Shown piece after piece: positions 57,450 through 64,000 of a stretch of 64,000 nt of DNA. The stretch is taken from NCBI RefSeq assembly GCF_029436685.1, contig NZ_JAROCY010000020.1, positions 18,281 to 82,280 on the forward strand. The letters are read 5' to 3'. The stretch is from Novosphingobium cyanobacteriorum (GTDB lineage Bacteria; Pseudomonadota; Alphaproteobacteria; Sphingomonadales; Sphingomonadaceae). The number at the start of each line of letters is the position of its first letter. Position 1 is the first letter of the stretch. A program made the position numbers and the translations under genes. The notes under the pieces were generated by a model. It searched no databases. It was given only the letters and a program-made list of their open reading frames with translations, and had not been told where the DNA came from.

Positions 57450-58154
57450 ATGGCCGAGCATTGTCTGAACTGCAGCGAAAAGATCACCGATGGAGGGATG
57501 TTCGGCGCGGCAAATCATGCGCTGGCTGAGTCGACAGTGAAGGCTGTTAATTTGGTGCACGGAACGGAGTTCGAGGCGCTCTGCAACAAGTGTGGGAATG
57601 ATCTGAAGGTTGAGACAGTCCACCAGTTGAAGCTCCAGCTAGCGGCGCTGAACCGCGGACTGGAGCATGCGCTCGCCTCGTTCCCCTTGCTCACCGTAAG
57701 CGTATTGCCTGGAGACAACCGCTATCGCGCCCTAGGAATGGTGACCGGGAATGTCACAGTCGGAACGGGTCTGTTCAACGAGTTCAGCCAAGGCCTTTCC
57801 GACATGTTTGGAGTGGTCAACCAGCAGTCCGGCATGGCCTTGAAAGTGAACAAGGGAGAGGCCGCGGCCCGGGCGATCATCGTGCAAAAAGCGATCGCGA
57901 TGGGCGCGAACTGCATCATCGGCGTCGACATTGACTACGGCACCACCACCAACAACGCGGCGACCGTCAATATGCAAGGCACTGCGATCGTTATACCCGA
58001 CCTTGCTGCCGTGTTTGACGCTCAAGCCCAGGCAATGGCCGAATGGGTGTCGTTTGCCATGGAGCGTGGGCGGATCTTGAAACGATGGCTCGACGGCGAC
58101 ATTCGTCCCGGGGACGAACTCGGCGAGGCGGTGCCTCTGCCGGGCGAGGATTGA
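57450..58154 (+). CDS. YbjQ-like heavy-metal-binding-family domain with N-terminal zinc ribbon
   Basis: 234 residues. Two CxxC pairs near the N-terminus (CLNCSEKI and CNKCGNDL, residues about 5-50) suggest a zinc ribbon. The core (VLPGDNRYRALGMVTGNVTVGTGLFNEFSQGLSDMFG, AIMGANCIIGVDIDYGTT) matches the YbjQ/UPF0145 fold, which forms pentameric rings and often has metal-binding annotations. A C-terminal helical tail follows. Biological role unknown. Confidence 0.75.
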   Translation: MAEHCLNCSEKITDGGMFGAANHALAESTVKAVNLVHGTEFEALCNKCGNDLKVETVHQLKLQLAALNRGLEHALASFPLLTVSVLPGDNRYRALGMVTGNVTVGTGLFNEFSQGLSDMFGVVNQQSGMALKVNKGEAAARAIIVQKAIAMGANCIIGVDIDYGTTTNNAATVNMQGTAIVIPDLAAVFDAQAQAMAEWVSFAMERGRILKRWLDGDIRPGDELGEAVPLPGED

Positions 58155-58237
58155 GAGGGTCTTAAGGCAGCGCTGCGGGCCAATCCGGCTGGCTGCTCTC
58201 GCCCACTTGCAGATATTGCGCGCTCGCGGCAGCATGC

Positions 58238-58675
58238 ATGGCTATGAGGCTCAACTCCATCATCGCGAACCGCCATATCTTTGATGGTCAAATGAACGGA
58301 AAGCCGTTGCAGCTGCAGCTCGCGTTCGATCGGGGCAGGGCTGTGCGCCTCAAAGTTGCCAGTGACGGCGAGCGAATGATTGTGGACGATGGCCCGCTCG
58401 ATGCACCGTGTAACATGGAGGAATGCGGCCAAGTGGACATCGCCGATGTCACGGAAGCTTTGTTTCCAACGCTGCGCGATGTTGAAGTGACCGGCTTAGA
58501 AGCGCTGGCATGGAACGGGTGCAGTGTCGGCGTGAAGCTCACTCTAGCTGGCCGCGACTCGTTCCATTTTTGGGTCGATGGTGATGAGCTTCATTGGGGC
58601 GACGGTGCGGCGCTCTTAGGCCATGAATGGCTCGACAGTATAGCGCCGAAGCCATCAGAGCGCATCGCGCTCTAA
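58238..58675 (+). CDS. Hypothetical protein
   Basis: 145 residues, MAMRLNSIIANRHIFDGQMN and onward, with no signal peptide or membrane segment. It has a mixed beta-alpha pattern (LAFDRGRAVRLKVASDGERMIVDDGPLDAPCNMEECGQVDIADV). The reading frame has normal base use. No family is recognised. It follows the YbjQ-like gene by 83 bp. Confidence 0.5.
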   Translation: MAMRLNSIIANRHIFDGQMNGKPLQLQLAFDRGRAVRLKVASDGERMIVDDGPLDAPCNMEECGQVDIADVTEALFPTLRDVEVTGLEALAWNGCSVGVKLTLAGRDSFHFWVDGDELHWGDGAALLGHEWLDSIAPKPSERIAL

Positions 58676-58772
58676 CGTCCGCTCCCCACCCAATGTCAGA
58701 CGCTAAATGCAGCCCGACATCCGCCAAATTGGGTCGAACCTTCTGGTTGATCGGCCCCACTTTCATCGCAGG

Positions 58773-59090
58773 TTACTCGCAAGCGACGCCGTCCCCATCC
58801 CGGTCCAAGCCCGCACGGTAACCAGGTGCACCTGCTCGCAAAGGTGCCGCTCCAGCCGCTCGTGCAGAGGCACAATTCGGATAGTAGGCGGCAACCCCAG
58901 GCGAGCTTCGAAATGGCTGAGCGGGTGCTCGCGGCATCGGCATTGGAAGAGGCGCGCCTACTGCACGGTGACAGTGGTAGTCGCCAGTCTTCCGGTTGAA
59001 ATGGCAGCCCTCGGCATTCAACCCGCCCGGGTGCGCGAATGCCACGACGGGCGCTAATAGTGCGCAGAATGCCAGAGTGACTCGGCCCAT
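58773..59090 (-). CDS. Secreted YHYH / Excalibur calcium-binding protein
   Basis: 105 residues from ATG 59090. A signal peptide (VTLAFCALLAPVVAFA) is followed by HPGGLNAEGCHFNRKTGDYHCHR, the YHYH-type motif found next to Excalibur domains. The C-terminal YPNCASARAAGAAPLRAGAPGYRAGLDRDGDGVACE is an Excalibur domain with the DxDxDGxxCE calcium loop. Extracellular. It is often linked to nucleases or cell-wall proteins; no partner is seen here. Confidence 0.85.
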   Translation of the reverse strand: MGRVTLAFCALLAPVVAFAHPGGLNAEGCHFNRKTGDYHCHRAVGAPLPMPMPRAPAQPFRSSPGVAAYYPNCASARAAGAAPLRAGAPGYRAGLDRDGDGVACE

Positions 59091-59221
59091 CGCCTCTCCT
59101 TCTCGCAACTGATGATACGCGAGCGAGGTGCGGCGACAAGTTGTCCCACCAAATCGGATGCAGCTTACCGCCGGCTGGTGGGCGCTGGATGGCCCTGACG
59201 GTTTCGGCCCGCGGCTCCCAC

Positions 59222-59551
59222 TCAAATCCCCGCCAGCCGATCAGCAACACGCTCAAGCCATGTCCGCTCTTCATGGAATAACGCCATGTCGCAGCCGCAG
59301 AACCGGCAGGCGAGCGCCTCGCGTTTGATCGCTTCCGCGCACCTCGGACATTTCCGCAGAGTGCCGTTGCGCAAGCTGCGCCGGGTCAGCTCTTCTTGGT
59401 CAGGGCTGGCCAGCGCCGCCACGATCAAACCCAGCGGCCCAAGGATGAAGGCGAGAAACGCAAAGCCACAGCTGCTTCTCCCCTTGGCCGATGCGATCAG
59501 GGCGGCCGCAAACGCGCAAACCAGCCAGACCACTAGAGCTTCGAGAATCAT
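59222..59551 (-). CDS. Small membrane protein with C-terminal zinc ribbon
   Basis: 109 residues from ATG 59551. Two transmembrane helices (ALVVWLVCAFAAALIASA and GFAFLAFILGPLGLIVAALAS) are followed by a cytoplasmic-type zinc ribbon CPRCAEAIKREALACRFCGCD. This 'two helices plus double CxxC' pattern is common in small proteins of unknown role. Confidence 0.7.
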   Translation of the reverse strand: MILEALVVWLVCAFAAALIASAKGRSSCGFAFLAFILGPLGLIVAALASPDQEELTRRSLRNGTLRKCPRCAEAIKREALACRFCGCDMALFHEERTWLERVADRLAGI

Positions 59552-59776
59552 GGCACCCCCGTTTGCCAGCCATGCCGCCACGATACGCCGAAGTTAGGAT
59601 TTGTCAGGTCCTCGTGGGGTTTGCACGAAGCGCATCGGGGGTGAACTTTTATCAACCTCTCATGGGCTTTGCTCGGACCGCAATGAGCCTCCCCGTGAAC
59701 ACCCCGCCCGGCCGTTTGCTACTCTTTGCTACTTTTGCAAAGCCACGGCGCTAACTCGCGGTCAGCGGACTTGAAT

Positions 59777-60136
59777 TTAATCATCGAGAATCAAACGGCG
59801 GCGCATTCCGTTACGCGCCACCTTCGCTTTGCCCTCCTTGCTGGTCGGCCCGGTGCTCATGCCACCATGCAATTTGCAGCGGCCCGAGATGTAGAGGTCG
59901 CGGCGCTTGCATGGAGTGCCTGCCCTCGTCCGGGCGCCGCACGTGAGGCTTTGAAGCTCGGCTGGCAGCGTCGGGAATGGTGAGAAGCGCGGTTCGCGCC
60001 AGCCGACACGGGGATTTACAAGCCACGCCTGCCAGATTGCGCTTCGCGCCTCGTTGCACCTCTCGCGATATGCGGCCCGCGCTCTCCAGTATCGCCGGTA
60101 CGCGGCGCGCAGATCGGCTTGGTCATCTGCGGGCAT
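59777..60136 (-). CDS. HGG-motif zinc-binding-like phage protein
   Basis: 119 residues from ATG 60136; longer frames reach 60265. The C-terminal CGARTRAGTPCKRRDLYISGRCKLHGGMSTGPTSKEGKAKVARNGM has a C-x9-C-x10-C-x2-H cluster and the HGGMSTGP ending found in phage and integrative-element proteins. The start overlaps the preceding gene by 14 bases. Function unknown. Confidence 0.65.
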   Translation of the reverse strand: MPADDQADLRAAYRRYWRARAAYRERCNEARSAIWQAWLVNPRVGWREPRFSPFPTLPAELQSLTCGARTRAGTPCKRRDLYISGRCKLHGGMSTGPTSKEGKAKVARNGMRRRLILDD

Positions 60137-60386
60137 CAGCTGCGCCACTAATCCCGGAACTTTCCCGGCAAGTGATGATCGGCAGACCCCGGCGAGCATC
60201 CGGTCGCTGCAGCGCCGACAAGACGAGCTCATAGCGGCCCGGCTGGGTCGCGCGGGGACCGTCAACCTCGAGCCCGTGCACCTCGCCCCGATAGGTCCCG
60301 TCGCCCATTGCGCAGATCAGCCAGGCACGTTGCCAGCGGGTCGGGAATGGGATGATTTGCGCGATCGGCCGGGCGTCCATCAGCAT
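60123..60386 (-). CDS. Hypothetical protein of the mobile-element operon
   Basis: About 87 residues from ATG 60386 (MLMDARPIAQIIPFPTRWQRAWLICAMGDGTYRGEVHGL...). A second ATG lies at 60380. The frame continues upstream through basic repeats (KVRKVRKVRS) encoded by the iteron-like 9-mers, and that part is probably not translated. No family recognised. Confidence 0.45.
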   Translation of the reverse strand: MLMDARPIAQIIPFPTRWQRAWLICAMGDGTYRGEVHGLEVDGPRATQPGRYELVLSALQRPDARRGLPIITCRESSGISGAADARR

Positions 60387-60450
60387 GCCATTTCCCCCAG
60401 CCGGACGCATCGCGCGCGCGTGCGCGAAGCGTCCCTTAACCCCCACTTGT

Positions 60451-60601
60451 CCCGCACCTTGAAATACTCCCCACCTTCCATGAACCGCACCACCACTCCG
60501 CACTCCCCATAAAGGGGAGGTGCGGAAGTGCGGGTAGGGTTCCAGCGGGTCACGCGACCGCACTTTCCGCACCTTCCGCACCTTTGCTTTCAAGGTGCGG
60601 A
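60451..60601. repeat. Iteron-like cluster of AGGTGCGGA 9-mers
   Basis: Exact copies lie at 60518-60526 (plus), 60566-60574 and 60575-60583 (minus, adjacent), and 60593-60601 (plus). A one-mismatch copy lies at 60451-60459. They cover the 3' end of the RecA-like ATPase gene and the gap after it. This could be an origin for the element's replication proteins, or merely coding-repeat expansion. Confidence 0.5.
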
Positions 60602-61860
60602 CTGCCACATTCGGACGGGTCGACTACCTTGCCGATCGCGATGCAGGGGCGGGTGTCGCCGTTGTCGTCTGTGCGATGATCTACGACCAATGCGCCGGTG
60701 CGCTTCCACTCCTTCACGATCGCCTTGATGCGTCCGATGTCCTTGCTCTTCTTGGAAGCGTCGAGGCCGGTCACCTCCGCCACCAGCTTTCCGATCCAGT
60801 CCTTCGCCTGCACACTGTCGCGCCAGTCACGCTCCTCAAGGCGCTGTTGCACCCGGTAGAGGTGCCAAGTGGTCATCCCGTCGAACACGTCCGGCTTGTC
60901 GAACAGCGTCGCGACGCCCACGAAGTCTGGCGGCTCCAGGTCGTCGCCATTGCCGAGGGATTGCCCCTCCAGCTTTAGCCAGGTCGTCGTTTCGTCCGGA
61001 GCTCGGCTGGCCTTGCCCATGTCGACCTTGACGAGCGAGCGGTAGATCTTGGGATCGGTGAGGCCGAGCGATTCTGCTTCGGACGCCGATACCTTGTTCA
61101 GGACCAGCACGACGCGCGCGGCATCGCGCAGTGCCACAGCCCCGCGGCCATCCTCGGCGGTGGCCTCTCGCCCCATCAGCTTGCGTGTGTGGTGCACCAG
61201 GATCACGGCGCAGCCAGTCTCGTGCGCCAGCCGTTTCCACCGCTTGGCGATCGCGTCGATTGCCTCGTTGCTTGCCTCGGTCACGCGATGGCTGGAAACG
61301 AGAGGATCGATCACTACCACGCCGATGCCTTCGCGCAGGATCGTGGTCTTAAGCTGGACGAACGCAGCCTCGTTGATCGTCGGCCCGCCTTCTTCCTCGC
61401 TAGCGGTGCACAGAGGCATCGTGATGCCGGAATTGACGAAGAGCCGGCCATCGCATTCCTCGCGATCGACACCGTGCAAGAGAAGGGTCGCGGCAATCTG
61501 GCGGTCGAGCTCCTCGGGCGCGTCCTCGAGGTTGTAGATCCATGCTCCGACCTGTCCCTTGGGCGGCTGGTTCAGGAGGTCGCGACCACTCGCAAGAGAG
61601 ATGGCGATCGCGGTCGAGAGGGTAGACTTGCCCACCCCGCCAGGCGCGAAAATCGCGGTCACCTCGCCCCGGAGAAGCCATCGGCCGAGCAGCCACTGCC
61701 GCCGGGGGATCGATGCCGGATCAGGCCAGCTATAGGGCGCAGCCTTGATCAGCGGAGCATCGTCTTGACCTGAGCATTCCTCGGCATCGCCAAAGAACTG
61801 GGCAATCTGCGCATCAGCCAGATCGGCAAAGTCGCGGCCCGAATAGGCGGTGGAAGTCAT
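60550..61860 (-). CDS. RecA-like AAA ATPase (RepA-type helicase-like)
   Basis: 436 residues. Walker A is IFAPGGVGKSTLSTAIAISLASG (near residue 70) and Walker B is GIGVVVIDPLVSSHRV; sensor-like VILVHHTRK and RGAVALRDAARVVLVLNK follow. This is the AAA_25/RepA-like group found in phages and plasmids. The start overlaps the toprim gene stop by four bases, so the two form a primase-helicase-like pair. The C-terminal tail (SKGAEGAESAVA) is encoded by the iteron-like repeats. Confidence 0.85.
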   Translation of the reverse strand: MTSTAYSGRDFADLADAQIAQFFGDAEECSGQDDAPLIKAAPYSWPDPASIPRRQWLLGRWLLRGEVTAIFAPGGVGKSTLSTAIAISLASGRDLLNQPPKGQVGAWIYNLEDAPEELDRQIAATLLLHGVDREECDGRLFVNSGITMPLCTASEEEGGPTINEAAFVQLKTTILREGIGVVVIDPLVSSHRVTEASNEAIDAIAKRWKRLAHETGCAVILVHHTRKLMGREATAEDGRGAVALRDAARVVLVLNKVSASEAESLGLTDPKIYRSLVKVDMGKASRAPDETTTWLKLEGQSLGNGDDLEPPDFVGVATLFDKPDVFDGMTTWHLYRVQQRLEERDWRDSVQAKDWIGKLVAEVTGLDASKKSKDIGRIKAIVKEWKRTGALVVDHRTDDNGDTRPCIAIGKVVDPSECGSPHLESKGAEGAESAVA

Positions 61861-62687
61861 TGGCTTGCTTCTTTCGGATAAACGATTGTCGCGGCGGAGA
61901 GCGCGGCTGCCTTGCGGGCATACTCGTGCCCAGCGGGGTCATCGTCCGCAGCGATGGTTATATGTGCGCGCGGCAGTCTCTCCCGGGCCTTTGCGGCTAC
62001 TGCAGGCAGGTTGCTGGCGGTCATTGCGGCAATGACAGGCAGACCAGTCGCGCGGCGAACAGCAGCCACTGTGGCGACGCCCTCGCCGATCACCAGCCGA
62101 TCCGTTGCCTTGCCTGCCCACCAGAACAGGCCTTTGGTCCGCGCACCGCGCACATAGAGCTTTGCCTTGTCGCGGCTGGGCACGATCGACTGCACGTTCC
62201 ACACGCGGCCTGCATCGTCCTGCATCGGGATCAGCAAGGCATCGGCGCAGCCATAGGCATCCATGCCCTGCCAGAGTCGCTCAGGTGCGATTCGCTTGCT
62301 TGCGAGGTATGGGTGAGCGGGATCGGCCGGTTGCGCTCCAGCGAGGCTGCGGCGGGCGTTCTCAGCCGCATGGGCCTGTGCCAGCGCCTTTTCCCGTTCC
62401 CGCTCGGCCACCGCGCGCCTGATCGCCTCTCGCTCGGCTTGGGTCAATTCCCGCTTATGTCCATCCCAGCCGGGCAGGATGCCTGCATTGCGCAGCGCAT
62501 CCTTCACTTGCGCAACCTCGTGCCAGCCACCGTTGTAGCAGGCGACGAGCAGACCATCGGGTGCACCCGGCGCCAGCCGGACGGCAGTCCCGCGGTCATG
62601 CTTTGAATGGCCAGGCGTTGGGGCCAGCACTTCGCGGCCACAGATCTGGCCACCTAGCGCCTGGGCGATGCTTTGCAGGGTCAGCAT
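61857..62687 (-). CDS. Toprim-domain primase-like protein
   Basis: 276 residues. The N-terminal part (ALGGQICGREVLAPTPGHSKHDRGTAVRLAPGAPDGLLVACYNGG) resembles the DUF7146-type primase zinc-binding region. The toprim domain shows LVIGEGVATVAAVRRATGLPVIAAMTASNL and ITIAADDDPAGHEYARKAA, with the catalytic E and DxD. It would prime replication of the element with the downstream ATPase; the ATGA overlap supports joint translation. Confidence 0.85.
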   Translation of the reverse strand: MLTLQSIAQALGGQICGREVLAPTPGHSKHDRGTAVRLAPGAPDGLLVACYNGGWHEVAQVKDALRNAGILPGWDGHKRELTQAEREAIRRAVAEREREKALAQAHAAENARRSLAGAQPADPAHPYLASKRIAPERLWQGMDAYGCADALLIPMQDDAGRVWNVQSIVPSRDKAKLYVRGARTKGLFWWAGKATDRLVIGEGVATVAAVRRATGLPVIAAMTASNLPAVAAKARERLPRAHITIAADDDPAGHEYARKAAALSAATIVYPKEASQ

Positions 62688-62884
62688 GGCACGTCCCCTC
62701 CATCAATCGGCACTGCCTCAAGGCACCAGTCATCCGGGCGAACGAGCGGCCAAGTCAGATCGCAGTCGGGATCGGCAGGCAGGACGGGAGCGCGCCGCCG
62801 GCACTCGCCCCATTCCGAATGATCGCGGCGCGTGACGGCGCGGAAGGCGGCGCATTTGCGGCATACAGCGGGAGCGCGGCTCAT
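62681..62884 (-). CDS. Small cysteine-rich protein
   Basis: 67 residues with six cysteines, including CRKCAAF, ECRRRAP, DCDL, WCLEAVP and a terminal C. The pattern suggests a small zinc-binding protein. It overlaps its neighbours by 7 and 4 bases within the tightly packed operon. Function unknown. Confidence 0.65.
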   Translation of the reverse strand: MSRAPAVCRKCAAFRAVTRRDHSEWGECRRRAPVLPADPDCDLTWPLVRPDDWCLEAVPIDGGDVPC

Positions 62885-63207
62885 TGGGCGCCACCTTGCC
62901 GGAGATGATCAGGCACGATCCATACGATTGCCTGCCGTCCGCTCGGGTTCGTGCGCGTTCTCCCGGAATCAATGACGCTCTTGGCGGATACGAGTTCGGA
63001 GATGCGTGGCTGAATCCCCCAGCGCTCACGCTCGGAGGCTGCGACAACTTCCAGCGCAGTCATGCCGCGCGCCCCGGCGTCGTGGATCAGGCGGTAGGCC
63101 AGAGCGCGAAGATTGTCCCTTTCGCTACCCATTGAGGCGAGCGCAGCCCGACTGGTTCTGGCGCTCCTACGCATAGCGGTGCCCTCCGAACTTGGGGACG
63201 GGGTCAA
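62881..63207 (-). CDS. Small winged-helix-like protein of the element
   Basis: 108 residues from ATG 63207 (ATGA overlap with the previous gene; internal ATGs at 63174 and 63132 are options). The segment NLRALAYRLIHDAGARGMTALEVVAASERERWGIQPRISELVSAKSVIDSGRTRTNPSGRQAIVWI looks like a winged helix-turn-helix domain for DNA binding. A regulatory or replication role is an inference. Confidence 0.6.
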   Translation of the reverse strand: MTPSPSSEGTAMRRSARTSRAALASMGSERDNLRALAYRLIHDAGARGMTALEVVAASERERWGIQPRISELVSAKSVIDSGRTRTNPSGRQAIVWIVPDHLRQGGAQ

Positions 63208-63455
63208 TGCAGCGCATCGCCTTCACCCCTTTCGAATGCTTCGATCACGACCGTTCGCAGACCGGTTAGCGCCAGAAAGTCGCCGCGCGCCGCACGATAG
63301 TTTTCGAGCATGGCACGCATTTCCGACCGGCTGGGCTCGCGCGGCCACCACTCGCAAGACAGCACGCCGCCAGCGACCTCGAATGAAATGATGAACCCTT
63401 GAGGCAGCAGGTAAAGCTGCGAGCGAAAGCCGCCCGGGATCGGATACAGGTTCAC
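63204..63455 (-). CDS. Hypothetical protein of the element operon
   Basis: 83 residues: MNLYPIPGGFRSQLYLLPQG, then FIISFEVAGGVLSCEWWPREPSRSEMRAMLENYRAARGDFLA. Mixed beta-alpha pattern, no family recognised. Both ends overlap neighbours by four bases (ATGA). Confidence 0.6.
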   Translation of the reverse strand: MNLYPIPGGFRSQLYLLPQGFIISFEVAGGVLSCEWWPREPSRSEMRAMLENYRAARGDFLALTGLRTVVIEAFERGEGDALH

Positions 63456-63706
63456 TGGTCCTGCCCTCCTGCTTGGAACTCGTCACGCTCGGCGACGGTC
63501 AAGATCCAATATGGCTTGCCGTCAGGAACGATCTCGAAGTGGAGGCGCCCGCCCGCTTCAGCCGCTTTGCGCGCATAGTGCAGAGCCACGAAAGGGGTTA
63601 GAACTTCACCCGGCTTCGGCCAATGGAGGCCACGCCAGGCATCGGTCGCCAGTACGCGGAAGCCGGCGGGGTCCGGTGCAACTGCAATGATCGGGCCACG
63701 CTTCAT
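63452..63706 (-). CDS. Hypothetical protein of the element operon
   Basis: 84 residues: MKRGPIIAVAPDPAGFRVLATDAWRGLHWPKPGEVLTPFVALHYARKAAEAGG, then FEIVPDGKPYWILTVAERDEFQ. No signal peptide or known family. ATGA overlaps on both sides place it in one polycistronic unit with the toprim and ATPase genes. Confidence 0.6.
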   Translation of the reverse strand: MKRGPIIAVAPDPAGFRVLATDAWRGLHWPKPGEVLTPFVALHYARKAAEAGGRLHFEIVPDGKPYWILTVAERDEFQAGGQDQ

Positions 63707-63894
63707 GCCGAACCCCCAAACGCAAGGGCTGCAATCATCCCGGCCAATTCAGGTCGGACATGATGGGCCGCGATCAGGGTTTGCGCGCGATAGGCATCAA
63801 CGGTAGAGAGGAAGCGCGAGCCGCCTGCCAGCTTTTCGCGCGTTGCCCCGGCCTTACCCGCCGGGGCTCGCTTTATGTGTAGACCGGCGTGCAA
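63703..63894 (-). pseudogene. First visible gene of the element operon, probably truncated by IS21-like insertion
   Basis: The open frame, up to 63 residues, begins with a TTG inside the IS terminal sequence (MHAGLHIKRAP). Residues encoded left of about 63875 (AGKAGATREKLAGGSRFLSTVDAYRAQTLIAAHHV...) are probably the C-terminal remainder of a longer protein. The end overlaps the next gene (ATGA). The native promoter and N-terminus would lie beyond the insertion. Confidence 0.5.
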
Positions 63895-64000
63895 AATTGA
63901 CCCCGTTTGAGGGGTAATCGGCGTCTAAAATTGACCCCACCCTTGGGCATGTTTGAGGCTGTCCGTTTGTGCATACGAACGGCGAGGGCGGGGATGTTGG
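63876..64000. mobile_element. Left terminal region of an IS21-family-like insertion sequence (continues beyond window)
   Basis: From TGTGTAG at 63876, two 20-bp direct repeats CGGCGTNNAAAATTGACCCC (63885-63904 and 63919-63938) occur 34 bp apart, a pattern typical of IS21-family ends where the transposase binds. A possible transposase start (ATG 63949, MFEAVRLCIRTARAGML) runs off the edge. Confidence 0.6.

Overview
The window is high-GC, gene-dense chromosomal DNA of an alphaproteobacterium, most likely a Sphingomonadales member (Novosphingobium-like). This rests on the CcrM/GANTC methyltransferase, the order zapA - 6S RNA - 5-formyl-THF cyclo-ligase, the order recG - sdhE - mfd, an Lrp-type regulator divergent from a putA that lacks a DNA-binding N-terminus, and dispersed GTTCGACAAGCTCA-type repeats. 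The genus is an inference.

Layout. 1-4678 (minus): rimP-nusA-ylxR-infB, with infB cut by the window edge. 5072-5514: a two-gene PspC operon behind a candidate sigma-54 promoter. 5716-14149: queuosine-precursor transporter, tRNA-Arg, metY, an Ala/Pro-rich membrane protein, TetR and thioesterase, a CPA2 antiporter with a TrkA-N domain, and a MarR gene preceded by six phased palindromes. 14175-20199 (minus): a six-gene Csu-like archaic chaperone-usher pilus operon (three pilins, chaperone, usher, tip). 20445-29592: Lrp/putA, folP, ccrM, an L,D-transpeptidase lipoprotein, a ThiE-like protein and a small lipoprotein. 29700-35383 (minus): tkt-gap-MOSC-pgk-fba central carbon genes. 35640-37644: coiled-coil protein, zapA, 6S RNA, 5-FCL, DUF2842 and a SnoaL-like protein. 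37758-37953: two tRNA-Asp genes. 39230-42949 (minus): branched-chain 2-oxoacid dehydrogenase E1alpha-E1beta-E2. 43075-54054: thyA, tRNA-Pro, hemerythrin, DUF3429, recG, a host-attachment-family protein, sdhE, mfd, an EAL protein and NAD kinase.

From tRNA-Asn (54156-54230) to the right edge the character changes. There are hypothetical proteins, a tape-measure/muramidase-like protein, and a leftward early-type operon whose genes are joined by ATGA overlaps (toprim primase-like protein, RecA-like ATPase, small proteins). At the far right lies the end of an IS21-like element. This looks like an integrated phage-like or mobile element next to tRNA-Asn. No integrase is visible.

The most interesting signals are non-coding: (1) eight GANTC sites plus an exact DnaA box within 163 bp upstream of ccrM; (2) six TGCANNTGCA palindromes, five at about 21 bp spacing, upstream of a MarR gene; (3) dispersed repeats carried in frame inside the linkers of the E2 subunit and of PutA; (4) an iteron-like 9-mer cluster at the end of the mobile-element ATPase gene; (5) a -24/-12 promoter before pspC.
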